Origin: Rhodothermaceae bacterium
Lineage (GTDB): Bacteria; Bacteroidota; Rhodothermia; Rhodothermales; JAHQVL01
Direction of reading: 5' to 3'
NCBI GenBank assembly: GCA_019634345.1
Contig: JAHQVL010000077.1
Location: 1 to 42,916, forward strand
DNA: 42,916 nucleotides
Below, piece by piece: positions 8,585 to 17,650 of this stretch (positions are counted from its first letter, which is position 1; each line of letters begins with the position of its first letter). Position numbers and translations under genes: made by a program. Below the pieces are notes generated by a model. That model was not told the origin of the DNA, made no database searches, and saw only the letters and a program-made list of their open reading frames with translations.

Positions 8585-9340
8585 TTAATTATCTGAGTGT
8601 ACCGTGTTGATAAAATACTGGATAGTCTTCACAAATTCAGCGGTATTTTCCCAGGGCACTCTGTGGCATGCATTGGGGATAGATATGTGCTGAATAAGCG
8701 GGTTTTGAGCTGCTAAGGTTGACCCAATTTCAGTGTACTTTGAGTCTAATTGTCCTGTCACATACAACACAGGAGGTTTTTTCAAAGCGGCAAGCTGGGG
8801 GGTTAAGTCTGCCTGATTGGCTTTCGAGAAGCCAGTAAAAAGACGGGCAATCACACCTCTCGAAAACTCGTTTTCGTTCCTTTTTATTGTTGAGCGAAGC
8901 CCTCCAAATACAGAGAGTTGATCCCATTCTTGGAGCAACTCCTCCCAGGGTTCGTCTTCAAATCGTTTTGCCCACCCTTCATCCCACTTGAGTTGCGCCT
9001 GCCTTTGTGCAGGATCAGACAACCCTGGATGCGCAGCTACAACAATGGCTCCGCCCCATAAATCAGGCTGTTGTAATACGGCATGTAAAGCAAGGCGTCC
9101 ACCCAGGGAATACCCCATTATCCAGGGTTTATCCGGGGCTTTTTTCTGATATACTTTTTCCAGAAATGAAGACGCCCAACCATCAAGAGAATATGTTTGT
9201 TGCGTCCACAAGCTCTCTTTATGAAGGACCAATGGTTCTTTTTCCTTCACAAGGGATGACCTGTACAACGTGCCGTCAAACCGATTCCAAACCGAAGGAA
9301 GTTGGAGATTTCCATGGATGCACCAGAGATTCACGAGCAC
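8585..9340 (-). CDS. menH: Alpha/beta hydrolase, probable MenH (SHCHC synthase)
   Basis: The best match is MenH, 2-succinyl-6-hydroxy-2,4-cyclohexadiene-1-carboxylate synthase of menaquinone biosynthesis. Diagnostic similarities are the nucleophile motif GYSLGGRLAL, the segment AAHPGLSDPAQRQAQLKWDE followed by RFEDEPWEELL, and the C-terminal histidine in ACHRVPWENTAEF, which lines up with AGHNAHRENP of E. coli MenH. The open frame extends back to a TTG at 9379, which would overlap the preceding gene by 38 bases. I chose the GTG at 9338-9340, one base after the upstream TAA, giving 251 residues starting directly at the first strand. That choice is tentative. No other men genes are in the window, so a generic hydrolase remains possible. 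Confidence 0.68.
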   Translation of the reverse strand: MLVNLWCIHGNLQLPSVWNRFDGTLYRSSLVKEKEPLVLHKESLWTQQTYSLDGWASSFLEKVYQKKAPDKPWIMGYSLGGRLALHAVLQQPDLWGGAIVVAAHPGLSDPAQRQAQLKWDEGWAKRFEDEPWEELLQEWDQLSVFGGLRSTIKRNENEFSRGVIARLFTGFSKANQADLTPQLAALKKPPVLYVTGQLDSKYTEIGSTLAAQNPLIQHISIPNACHRVPWENTAEFVKTIQYFINTVHSDN

Positions 9341-9341
9341 C

Positions 9342-9566
9342 TTAAGGGATTTCTTTCTGAACTGGCTTGGTTCTATCAAAAAGCTTTGTGATGTCCAACC
9401 CGAAGTACCTGAGGCTCATCAAAAGCAACGTCATTGCAGCACCCTCATCCAGATTTCCAATGAAAGGTAACACATCTGGAATCAGCTCCAAGAAGCCCAT
9501 GGATGGATTCAACAAATAGAGCAAAGAGACGAGCCCCAGAATTGCAACAATGAAAGATTTAAGCAT
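9342..9566 (-). CDS. DUF1232/YkvA-like small membrane protein
   Basis: This 74-residue protein has a hydrophobic N-terminus (residues 1-22) followed by NPSMGFLELIPDVLPFIGNLDEGAAMTLLL in two halves. This is the DUF1232 signature: a short helical motif with IPD-x-(L/I)P-x-(I/F)GNLDE. The function of the family is unknown; members are small inner-membrane proteins. Its TAA stop lies one base before the GTG proposed for the MenH-like gene, so the two are probably translationally coupled. The start is the ATG at 9564-9566. Confidence 0.75.
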   Translation of the reverse strand: MLKSFIVAILGLVSLLYLLNPSMGFLELIPDVLPFIGNLDEGAAMTLLLMSLRYFGLDITKLFDRTKPVQKEIP

Positions 9567-9618
9567 AAATCGCTGTTATTTAAGTTTGTTCACGTAGCCT
9601 GGAAAGTGAGTGTCTTTT

Positions 9619-9718
9619 AAGGCTGTCATTCCAAGCTTGTCGAGGAATCTATGCTTTATATAAGCATAGTTTCTTATGCAGAGCATAGATTTCTCGGCGG
9701 GCTTGAAATGACAAGGCT
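9619..9718. mobile_element. REP/MITE-like palindromic element with flanking direct repeat
   Basis: The segment 9625-9712 is an 88-base imperfect palindrome. Its outer arms begin GTCATTCCAAGC on the left and end GCTTGAAATGAC on the right, with GAGGAATCTATGC and GCATAGATTTCTC inside. A nested CTATGCTT/AAGCATAG stem lies in the left half. The element is bounded on both sides by the direct repeat AAGGCT (9619-9624 and 9713-9718), which looks like a target-site duplication. Palindromes beginning GTCATTCC with a GAGGAATCT segment are a common dispersed repeat type in Bacteroidota-like genomes. It contains no gene and lies between the histidine kinase and DUF1232 genes. Confidence 0.78.
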
Positions 9719-9778
9719 TGGAGCATCTGCTCTTCATGAGTAAACTTGTGTACCTTGAATCAGAATCCGAGAAAACCC

Positions 9779-11872
9779 TCACCCTTTCTGCGGCAAGCGG
9801 AAAACAAACTCGGTACCGTCTTCACTCGTCTTCACCACTTCAAACTCACCTTGATGCCCGGCAACAATAATGTCGTATGAGATCGACAGGCCCAGGCCCG
9901 TACCCGCCCCAGAGGGTTTTGTCGTAAAGAACGGTTCGAATATCTTTTCTTTTTCTGCCTGTGGCATCCCTCCGCCATTGTCTTTGACATACACTTCCAC
10001 GAACCTACCGTTACATTGTGTTACAACCTGCAATGTCGCTACATAAGGCTCATCAGAAACTACTTTCTTTTCGCGCATGGCGTCAAACGCGTTGCTGCAC
10101 AAATTGATGATTACCCGCCCGATCTCTTGAGGTACCAACATGACGTCACCAACATGATCATCGTAGTTTCGCACAATACTTACATTGATTGCCTCTTTTT
10201 GAGCGCGCATACCATGAAATGCCAGGTTTACATACTCCTCAACCAGGTCATTTAATTTCACCGTTTGAATTTCTCTCTTGCCGCTTCGTGCATGCTCCAT
10301 CATGCTCCGAACAATGCGATCCGCGCGTTGTCCGTGCTTCGTGATGTTCGCAGCATTCATCTTCAAGTCCTCAAGAATAAGCTCAACATCTTCTCCCTTC
10401 TCTACGGCTTCATTCAATTCATCCGCCAATTCTATAGACAGCACTGCAAAATTATTTACAAAGTTGAGTGGGTTTTTTATCTCATGAGCGATTCCAGCTG
10501 TCAGCTGCCCTAATGACGCCATCTTCTCCGACTGTACGAGTTGTTGTTGCATATCCTTCAGCTCATTCAGTGTGTCCTGCAACGTCTTATTCTTTTGACT
10601 GAGTTCTTCGGTGCGATCTCGAACTCGCTCTTCTAGCGATAGGCTGTACGTTTCCAGCTGTTGGTGCGCGTCTCGAAGTTGATTTGAGTTACGGGAAAAC
10701 CTTCTGTCCAACAGATAGATCAGTATAAAGATAAAGAACAGGATGCCAAGAGGTGACATAGAAGGTAAATCTGAACGGCCAAGGATTCCCTGAAATACCG
10801 TATCAAACATGCCAGGAACAGCTGTAATGATCATGGCTACTCCGAAGATACGTGCCTCGGAGTCCTTGTTTTTAATCGCAGGGATAACCGTGATGATCAT
10901 CGTAATCAAACTTACGGCAAGCACCGCAAAGATTACTGGCGCCCATGTGAAGTATGGAAGCACCCCAGATATGTCCAATACTATGGCAAGCACCCATAAC
11001 CAACCATGTGCATAGCGCAACCATTTAATAATAGACCCCTTTCCTGCGCCAACAATCCCTTCAAATAAACCAAGCAAGCCTACGGGGAAGAGAAGGAACG
11101 TACTTGTGAGGAAGTAAAGGAGGATTGTATTCTGAGTGAGCATATAGGAGAGCACATGAGCACATACGTAGTTCATCCCATAACAAAAGGAGCTCAATCC
11201 AAAATAAAACAGCAGCCACCTATTTTCCCTATCTCGCTTACCGATAAGCAAGAGTATAAACGCAACGATACCAATGTTAGCCAGGACCCCACCAATCCCA
11301 AAAGAGATTACGTTCTGCCTCAGCGCAAATCGCAATAAGCTATTCTCCTCTCCAAGGTATACTTTGTCCGGCCTGATCCCAATCACATCATTGAATCCCG
11401 ACACCACACGAATATACAATGTTTTCCCTGCAGCATCAGAAGGCAACTGGACTAGATGAAAGGTATAGTTGTTAAACCTATTGGAGTACCGATATTCCAT
11501 AGGACCCGATTGATAAAACCGAGTACTATCTACATACAGCTCTGCATTGGCCCAGATAAAGCGAATTGCAACCATCTGTTCTGCAGGCAACGCATCTGGT
11601 AACGTTGATTTCAACCACAAATAATCCTGCGCCTCCCCTTTGGGATTCATGAGCCGATCCGTAGCATCCCACTGATTTGATTCTGGAGAACGTGTCCAAA
11701 GCGGTGTTCCTGAATCTAAAAATGGCGAATCTCCCCAACGATACTCCCATTCATTCAGTTCAAGAGGTGGAGTGTACTCCAACACTCTGTTTCCAGACTG
11801 AGCGGCGCTCTGAGTTGTTATAATTACTGCCAGGATCAGCACGATCCATACTGGCAGTTTATCCGATTTCAT
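9779..11872 (-). CDS. 7TMR-DISM membrane sensor histidine kinase
   Basis: This 697-residue kinase has a signal peptide (1-25) and a periplasmic sensory domain (about 26-185, 7TMR-DISM extracellular type, with [13 protein letters not shown]). Seven transmembrane helices follow (about 190-392), then a coiled coil (about 396-450). The HisKA domain has the phosphoacceptor His463 in [12 protein letters not shown]. The HATPase domain has the N box [11 protein letters not shown]1 box [10 protein letters not shown] box IFEPFFTTK and G2 box [12 protein letters not shown]. It is complete. DISM sensors are thought to bind carbohydrates or related ligands. No response regulator is adjacent, so this is an orphan kinase. 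The gap of 105 bases from the upstream barrel gene suggests its own promoter. Confidence 0.93.
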   Translation of the reverse strand: MKSDKLPVWIVLILAVIITTQSAAQSGNRVLEYTPPLELNEWEYRWGDSPFLDSGTPLWTRSPESNQWDATDRLMNPKGEAQDYLWLKSTLPDALPAEQMVAIRFIWANAELYVDSTRFYQSGPMEYRYSNRFNNYTFHLVQLPSDAAGKTLYIRVVSGFNDVIGIRPDKVYLGEENSLLRFALRQNVISFGIGGVLANIGIVAFILLLIGKRDRENRWLLFYFGLSSFCYGMNYVCAHVLSYMLTQNTILLYFLTSTFLLFPVGLLGLFEGIVGAGKGSIIKWLRYAHGWLWVLAIVLDISGVLPYFTWAPVIFAVLAVSLITMIITVIPAIKNKDSEARIFGVAMIITAVPGMFDTVFQGILGRSDLPSMSPLGILFFIFILIYLLDRRFSRNSNQLRDAHQQLETYSLSLEERVRDRTEELSQKNKTLQDTLNELKDMQQQLVQSEKMASLGQLTAGIAHEIKNPLNFVNNFAVLSIELADELNEAVEKGEDVELILEDLKMNAANITKHGQRADRIVRSMMEHARSGKREIQTVKLNDLVEEYVNLAFHGMRAQKEAINVSIVRNYDDHVGDVMLVPQEIGRVIINLCSNAFDAMREKKVVSDEPYVATLQVVTQCNGRFVEVYVKDNGGGMPQAEKEKIFEPFFTTKPSGAGTGLGLSISYDIIVAGHQGEFEVVKTSEDGTEFVFRLPQKG

Positions 11873-11977
11873 CCGGTGGGTTTACTAGCGTAATCTAAAT
11901 ACAGGCTATAAAATTTCAGTTTAACTTTAATAATATAATGTATTTACTGCAAATTTCTTCCTAACTATTATTTCTAG

Positions 11978-13279
11978 CTAAAGCCGCGTATTTACCACAT
12001 TGTTGTAAATCGATCCAAATTTATACGAAAACCCGATACGCCCGGAGACTTCAAATGTCGTAGATAGGCGCCGCTGCCTCAGCAAGACTTCTTCGAGAGA
12101 GGCGTCTCCTCTTGGCAATGAGAGTTGATCGTGTATGATTTCAAGATTCCCGGACAAATTGAGTGACAACCCCCTCACTAGCCTAAAACTGAAGTTGCTA
12201 TAAAATTCTAACCGGTTTTTACTGAAGTCATGCAAATAGTGAGACCCTTCGATGCCAGCAAAGATAGATCCCCAGGGTTGCTGAATCCGGACATTCCCTT
12301 CGATCGATTGTCTTAACAAGTTCTCTTTCTCCTTTCCGAATAGGGTCTCCTCAATATAATTGTAATAACCGACATCAAACCGGTATTTGAATGTAATCTC
12401 CTTTCGCGTTGCCATCGAATAAGGAAGAAGGCTGTACTCAACAGCAGGGGACACCCGAATTCTAAGATCAAGATTATCAAATGTCGTTGAGATTAAATTA
12501 CCGAATACACCTATTGACCAATGGTTTGTTAGTCCCCGTATAATGTACCCATCAAACCCGTTTCGATGCATTATTGTCTTTATTCTTGCATCGCCGCTAT
12601 CAAACATCCGGGTATTGTAATTGAAGTAGGGCCGAGCTTGAATCCGCCACACTTCGGTGACTCTACTTGCATAAAACCCGTATCGGATGTCAAGACGCTC
12701 TTGTTGAGATTCTTTTTCGACATACCCGCCGGCGTACACTTCAAACACCCAGTTATTCCAAGGGTCGTCTTGTGCTTGAATAGTTCGATCCTCTTCTTTT
12801 TCGTAAGAAATAACCAGTTGATTTGCTATAGATGTCTCAATCACAAAAGGAACGAGCCCTACCTTGAGCACTTCCACAAGTCCTTTTCGAACTTCATCTC
12901 GGGTATCAGTATCCAGGGACGTAAATGTCAGAGTATGCTCTATTTCACTGTGGCTCCCTTGTCCTATAAAAGACACCGTATATTTTCGACCTCCACTCCC
13001 CGTGCCCTGATCGGTAACGAATATGTGCACCTGCGCCTGAAACCGGTCACGAACGTAATTGACGAATTCAATTTCCTCTCTGATATACGAAGAATCGCAC
13101 CTTCTACAATCGAGATAGACTGAGATCGCCTGGTCTGGGTCTGGCAAGGAATCTATTTGAGAAGAAGCTCGCGAAGCGGTATTCGCGTATTGCGAGGGAT
13201 TGGCAGCCGCTCCGCCAATAGTAAAGATCAACACAAATGTAAAAAAAACTACATTAACAGTCATACTATGTGATCGCAT
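11978..13279 (-). CDS. Conserved outer-membrane barrel with N-terminal Cys-x-x-Cys domain
   Basis: This 433-residue exported protein has a signal peptide (1-26). An N-terminal domain (about 50-165) carries DCRRCDSSYIREEIEFVNYV (Cys58, Cys61) and then VHIFVTDQGTGSGGRKYTV. From about 170 to the end the pattern is alternating aromatic and polar strands typical of a beta barrel (RPYFNYNTRMF, YKFGSIYNNVVNTRL at the C-terminus). I recognise this as a widely distributed but functionally undefined architecture; I cannot give a verified family number. The cysteine pair could be a disulfide or a metal site. The gene starts 22 bases downstream of the M56-peptidase gene and is probably the third gene of the blaI-like operon, so its expression may be controlled by that sensor. 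Confidence 0.7.
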   Translation of the reverse strand: MRSHSMTVNVVFFTFVLIFTIGGAAANPSQYANTASRASSQIDSLPDPDQAISVYLDCRRCDSSYIREEIEFVNYVRDRFQAQVHIFVTDQGTGSGGRKYTVSFIGQGSHSEIEHTLTFTSLDTDTRDEVRKGLVEVLKVGLVPFVIETSIANQLVISYEKEEDRTIQAQDDPWNNWVFEVYAGGYVEKESQQERLDIRYGFYASRVTEVWRIQARPYFNYNTRMFDSGDARIKTIMHRNGFDGYIIRGLTNHWSIGVFGNLISTTFDNLDLRIRVSPAVEYSLLPYSMATRKEITFKYRFDVGYYNYIEETLFGKEKENLLRQSIEGNVRIQQPWGSIFAGIEGSHYLHDFSKNRLEFYSNFSFRLVRGLSLNLSGNLEIIHDQLSLPRGDASLEEVLLRQRRLSTTFEVSGRIGFSYKFGSIYNNVVNTRL

Positions 13280-13301
13280 TCGTAATGTGGTGTAGGATTA
13301 A

Positions 13302-15899
13302 TCAGTTTCGGAAAGCACTAACAAGTACTTCTCTTTTTTGCACAACGGATTCGTGTAGGGTAGAGGCGGGGACGTAATTCAAGTCGTTCGTTAACAACAA
13401 ACCATCCAACCGGGTATTTTTCTCTCGATAAGCCAGTTCAATTAAGTGGGAGCCAGCTACCAGTTCAAGAGACAACACTCGATTATTGTATACATTATCG
13501 TGGACCTCTTCCCAGTGCCACCCTGAACCATTCTGGATGCCGTTCCAACGTATCCACCTCTGTCCATCAATACGAAGCCAGAAGGAATCTCCTTGGGCCG
13601 GCGCGTCAACACGTCCCCAGAGCAGGTACGTTCCGCTCACTGGCACATCGACGTAAAAACTGGCGTGCCCATCCTCCGGTGGCTGGGATGTACTTTGATG
13701 TTGACCGGTTACCTCGATGTAGGCACCATTGGAAGCATTTGGATCCATCCCAATGTCTAATGGCGGCCGTATACGGGCATCTTCAGCTTCCATCCATAAA
13801 TTGACCGGCATTAATTCTTTAGGGGAGGTCCCCCATCCTTCCGGAATAAACGACTTATCGTTGGTAACCAACAATCGATCTATTTGAGTACCCGCTTCTC
13901 GGCTCCGCAATGCAAGGGTATGCCACCCCTTTTCCAACGCAAAGACAAGGCTATCCAGGCCGGCTTTCTTAGTGGTCTCTCTATCTCGTACCTGATCCCA
14001 CCACCATGCTTGCGCTGTCTTGTTTTTGTCGGGCCCATATACATCCCATAACAGTTCATCCCCATTATCAAGCCGGATGTAAAATGAATTATCGCTTGTT
14101 GTTGGCGCAAGTACACGTCCCCAAATAACATAATCACCAGTTTCTTCAACATGGAATCGCATATGCGCCTCCCCAACACCATCTGAATATGAATTGCCAG
14201 CCCAAATAAAAGAATGGTTCGATGCGGAAGCATCTCGCTCTTGTTTCATGGGTTCATGCAAACGACCATTCTCTGGCTCGATCCATAAATAATCCAACGG
14301 TGAAACCTCGGCTGCATCACCTTTTCCACGGGGTCTATAAATCACGTTGTTGGTGATTAACACACGATCCAACCCGGTCCCTTCTTCTCGGCCGAAAATT
14401 CGAAGCGTGTGCCACCCCGGTTCAAAATAAAACGCTTTGGGGTTTCCTCCTTCCTCAGAGGACGCTGATCGACTTCGGACAGGATCCCAGGACCATACCT
14501 GCGCGGTCATTTCCTGATCTGGACCCTGAGTGTCCCAAAGCACCTTGTCGCCACCATTAACAGAGACGTAAAACGAATTTTCATCTCGAGAGGGCGCCAG
14601 AATTCTTCCCCATATTACGTACTCCCCGGCTTCTGCTATTTGAAATCGAATCATAAGAGCATCTTCTTTAGAGGCTTCTCCAATTTCTTCGATTCCAATC
14701 GCTTCTACATATTTATATCCAGAAGAAGACTCATGTAATCTTACATTCATTTTCCCAGACAGCTCTCCATTCTCGGCTTCATACCACACATATGTATAGG
14801 AACCCAATCCCCCTACATCAAACTTCAACGCCGATATAGGCAACAACATACAGAGAGCAACCAATATAATCGCTCCTTTATTCCAAAACCGGAGAGGCGA
14901 ACGCGGGGTATCGGTACTGAGTATCGCCCTCATTCGTTGTTTGAGCATAGGCTCCTGTGCCATCCCAAGGGCATGCCTCGTGCTCCACAGGCCAGGTTTA
15001 TTCCTCAAATTAGCCCACCTGGCAATTGTAACTAAATGCTCTGCATATTCAATATGCACCATGCCGCTTTGAAGAACCTCATCGTCACATGCTTTTTCTT
15101 GCTCTACGACTAAACGCTTTTTCGCAAGCCAAACAAATGGATTCATCCAGTACACGATACATACGACCTGGACACAAACATATACCAAGTAGTCATGCCG
15201 TTTTATATGTGCGATCTCGTGGAGAAAAACTGCCTTGAGTTGCTCGCTGGTCCAGTGCTCAGCCATAACGGGCAATAGGATAACTGGACGAAAAACACCA
15301 ACCGTAATGGGACTCCCAATAGAGGCACTCTCAATCAGAATAATCCGCTGCTTCAATTTGAGCGTGGTTACGATCTCATCCAAAACGTGATGCGCCTTAA
15401 AAGAACGAATCCGTTTCCCATCCCTAAGTATCTTTCTGATCAACCTTTCATCATTAAACCACCGTACCACAAGGATGAAAATTCCCAGGCCCCAGATGAA
15501 AATCAACACGCTGGTTAAAGCAATGTGCTTGATGTCTCCAATCCAGTGCTGAGGCTTCACCTCTGATGGAGTGCCTGGATCGGAAGTCACACTCGAAGCC
15601 GGGCTGATTCGTAACGCATTTGGAGGAGACACAAATGCGTCTGAAGCCTGCTCAACAAATGAATTTGTTTCAGGAGATGAGATCGGGGAGTCCACATCCC
15701 AATTCGGGGTGTAAAAATAAAGCAAAGGAAGGAGGTATAGCCCTAAGAGCCCTGCTCGTAATATGCCTGCCTTCAGAGAAGCAGAAGCATTTTTCCATGT
15801 ACTCGCAAGAAGATACACCCCTCCCAACACGAGTGATACCCTCAAGAAATATATCGATACTACAGTATGGTCTGCTAAAACTTCTGCAATCTCGATCAT
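13302..15899 (-). CDS. BlaR1-like M56 peptidase fused to three carbohydrate-binding-like repeats
   Basis: This 865-residue membrane protein has an N-terminal half matching BlaR1/MecR1 M56 zinc peptidases. Helices lie at about 12-34, 45-63, 125-146 and 341-360. The HEXXH motif is in FLHEIAHIKRHDY (His227, Glu228, His231), and EKACDDE (about 268-274) supplies the further ligand. Instead of the penicillin-binding sensor, the C-terminal half holds three homologous repeats (about 371-530, 540-690 and 705-850). Each opens WYEAENG, WIEPENG or WMEAEDA, continues with G-Y-V-I-W-G-R-V-L-A-P and S-F-Y-V, and ends with GWHTL and D-R-L-L-(V/I)-T-N. These look like CBM6/CBM35-type domains. In BlaR1 proteins, ligand binding outside triggers peptidase-dependent inactivation of the BlaI repressor. 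Here the ligand may be a glycan; that is inference. The start overlaps the blaI-like stop by 4 bases (ATGA). Confidence 0.85.
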   Translation of the reverse strand: MIEIAEVLADHTVVSIYFLRVSLVLGGVYLLASTWKNASASLKAGILRAGLLGLYLLPLLYFYTPNWDVDSPISSPETNSFVEQASDAFVSPPNALRISPASSVTSDPGTPSEVKPQHWIGDIKHIALTSVLIFIWGLGIFILVVRWFNDERLIRKILRDGKRIRSFKAHHVLDEIVTTLKLKQRIILIESASIGSPITVGVFRPVILLPVMAEHWTSEQLKAVFLHEIAHIKRHDYLVYVCVQVVCIVYWMNPFVWLAKKRLVVEQEKACDDEVLQSGMVHIEYAEHLVTIARWANLRNKPGLWSTRHALGMAQEPMLKQRMRAILSTDTPRSPLRFWNKGAIILVALCMLLPISALKFDVGGLGSYTYVWYEAENGELSGKMNVRLHESSSGYKYVEAIGIEEIGEASKEDALMIRFQIAEAGEYVIWGRILAPSRDENSFYVSVNGGDKVLWDTQGPDQEMTAQVWSWDPVRSRSASSEEGGNPKAFYFEPGWHTLRIFGREEGTGLDRVLITNNVIYRPRGKGDAAEVSPLDYLWIEPENGRLHEPMKQERDASASNHSFIWAGNSYSDGVGEAHMRFHVEETGDYVIWGRVLAPTTSDNSFYIRLDNGDELLWDVYGPDKNKTAQAWWWDQVRDRETTKKAGLDSLVFALEKGWHTLALRSREAGTQIDRLLVTNDKSFIPEGWGTSPKELMPVNLWMEAEDARIRPPLDIGMDPNASNGAYIEVTGQHQSTSQPPEDGHASFYVDVPVSGTYLLWGRVDAPAQGDSFWLRIDGQRWIRWNGIQNGSGWHWEEVHDNVYNNRVLSLELVAGSHLIELAYREKNTRLDGLLLTNDLNYVPASTLHESVVQKREVLVSAFRN

Positions 15900-16294
15900 T
15901 TATTATGGTTCTTCTTTTTTCGTTCTGATGCGATCCAGGCTTCCATTTCATCCAGATCACTATCACTAATCGGAGATTGCGATGACCCCAATAACGCTAT
16001 TACAGTCTGAGGCGTGGATCCTCCAAAAAACGTTTTTACCATGTGTTTTAAGGCACTATTGGTAGCTTCTTCGAGAGGAACAGTAGGACTATATATATAT
16101 CGGCTTCCCTCTTTTTTATGATTGACATATCCCTTTTTTTCGAGGACGCCAAGTGTAAGTCGAATCGTATCATAGGAAGGATCATCGGTGAGATGAAGAA
16201 GCACATCCGATACGGACGCTTCGCCGAGCTTGTATAACACATCTACTATTTGACGCTCGCGCCTGCTCAACTCAGAGAAATAGGGAGTAATCAT
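15896..16294 (-). CDS. BlaI/MecI/CopY-family transcriptional repressor
   Basis: This 132-residue winged-helix repressor opens LSRRERQIVDVLYKLGEASV. It continues with VLLHLTDDPSYDTIRLTLGVLEKKGY, the recognition-helix region, and the wing HKKEGSRYIYSP. The C-terminal helix EEATNSALKHMVKTFFGG is the dimerisation and cleavage region in the family. It overlaps the M56 gene by 4 bases, the usual repressor-sensor pairing. It most likely represses its own operon through the dyads just upstream and is inactivated when the M56 sensor is triggered. It is full length. The start is the ATG at 16292-16294. Confidence 0.92.
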   Translation of the reverse strand: MITPYFSELSRRERQIVDVLYKLGEASVSDVLLHLTDDPSYDTIRLTLGVLEKKGYVNHKKEGSRYIYSPTVPLEEATNSALKHMVKTFFGGSTPQTVIALLGSSQSPISDSDLDEMEAWIASERKKKNHNK

Positions 16295-16312
16295 GACAAA
16301 CCAGTAATAATC

Positions 16313-16345
16313 TAACTCAAGTTAAGATATGTAATTTTTCTTACA
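16313..16345. promoter_or_regulatory. Candidate BlaI-type operator dyads
   Basis: Two inverted repeats lie 19-51 bases upstream of the repressor start. TAACTCAAGTTA (16313-16324) is perfect, with 5-base arms. TGTAATTTTTCTTACA (16330-16345) has TGTAA/TTACA arms with 6 bases between. BlaI/CopY repressors are known to bind dyads built on TACA/TGTA half-sites, so the second is the better candidate for autoregulation. Confidence 0.5.
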
Positions 16346-16384
16346 TTTCATAAAACAATTTATCTGTGGTCACATTCATTTAGA

Positions 16385-17536
16385 TTAGATGCCCTTCAGA
16401 CCTTCAACCAGGCGATCCATGCCTTCAGAGACGGTATCTTTTTGGAGAGCACCAAACGCAATGCGGAGATAACACCCGTTTTCCATTCCGAAGGCAATCC
16501 CAGGAATCAGGGCAATCTTGTGTTTTCGAATTAAGTATTCGACGACGTCGAGAGAGGACCGATCAGTGTCCACCTTAATCATGAAATAAAAGGCCCCTTC
16601 TGGAATTGAGAAGGAGCAAGACGCTCCCAATACACCCAGGCGTTCCCCAACGAGGTCTCGTACTTCTTGCAACCCGGCAATGTATTTTTTTGGGTATGCA
16701 CCTCCTACATCAAGAGCCGCTGTTGCTGCATGCTGGCTTGCCAGGGCGGGGCATATCAGGTTGGTGTCTTGCGCTTTGGCTACTGCCAATGACAATGAGC
16801 GAGGGATCAACATGTACCCAATACGCCACCCCGCAAAACCATACGATTTAGACAAGGAAAACAGGGAGATGGTATGATTCGCTGAACCAGGTATTGATGC
16901 TGGAGAAAAATGCATCACTCCATCATATACAAAATACTCATACGCCTCATCGGAAATGTGGTAAAGGCCTCTTTGCGCGCACAGCTCGTTAATAGTTTCG
17001 AGGAGCGCTCGATCGTAAACCGTCCCTGTCGGATTATTGGGAGAAACAGTAACGATTGCTTTAGTCCTGGATGATAGATGAGCGGTGAGTTGTTCTATAT
17101 CTATATTGTACCCATCATCGAGTAGTACACAAATGGGAGTACATCCCAACATAGTGATTGCCATCTCATGGTTAAAATAGTACGGGGAGAACAATATAAC
17201 CTCATCACCAGGCTCGGTTATAGCGAGCAGTGCATTTAAGAAGCCCATATTCGCCCCGGCAGTAACAACAACATCCTGTGCTTCCGATACCTCAACTCCA
17301 TTATCTTGCTTCAGCTTAGCGCGAATCGCCTTTTTTAGCGGTTCAATACCACCAACTGGTGAGTACAAATGATTTTTCGGGTTCTCCCACAACCGATCGA
17401 CTGATTCTTTACAAAGGGAGGGTGGGGCATAATGTACAACCCCTTGCCCCAAAGAAATTGTCCCAGGATGTTCTCGGATCCAACCAGCAACTTGAGGAAT
17501 GATCGGATCTTGAACACGATCCATTCGAAGAGACAT
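16385..17536 (-). CDS. Class I/II aminotransferase (aspartate aminotransferase-like)
   Basis: This is a 383-residue cytosolic PLP enzyme of fold type I. Visible motifs are the VTAGANMGFLNAL cofactor-binding start, SPNNPTG (165-171), SDEAYEYFVYDG with the pyridine-nitrogen Asp196, the Schiff-base Lys230 in SLSKSYGFAGWRIGY, and the substrate-carboxylate arginine near YLRIAFG at the C-terminus. It should transfer an amino group between an amino acid and 2-oxoglutarate. The exact substrate (aspartate, aromatic, kynurenine-type or other) is not decided by sequence. It is transcribed on the minus strand toward the repressor operon; only 90 bases separate its stop from the repressor start, and I see no strong terminator there. 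Confidence 0.87.
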   Translation of the reverse strand: MSLRMDRVQDPIIPQVAGWIREHPGTISLGQGVVHYAPPSLCKESVDRLWENPKNHLYSPVGGIEPLKKAIRAKLKQDNGVEVSEAQDVVVTAGANMGFLNALLAITEPGDEVILFSPYYFNHEMAITMLGCTPICVLLDDGYNIDIEQLTAHLSSRTKAIVTVSPNNPTGTVYDRALLETINELCAQRGLYHISDEAYEYFVYDGVMHFSPASIPGSANHTISLFSLSKSYGFAGWRIGYMLIPRSLSLAVAKAQDTNLICPALASQHAATAALDVGGAYPKKYIAGLQEVRDLVGERLGVLGASCSFSIPEGAFYFMIKVDTDRSSLDVVEYLIRKHKIALIPGIAFGMENGCYLRIAFGALQKDTVSEGMDRLVEGLKGI

Positions 17537-17650
17537 AGGCGTTAGGTTATAATTTTCGGAGATGATTTTCGGGCGCGATCTTCAGCTAAAGAATACAAAT
17601 TTAGTCTGAACGAAAACAAATACTCGACATAACACAACGCTTGCCGTACC

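Noticed and set aside
9576-9782. Open frame of 68 codons on the minus strand
   Set aside because: It runs through the palindromic element and has no family resemblance or ribosome site.
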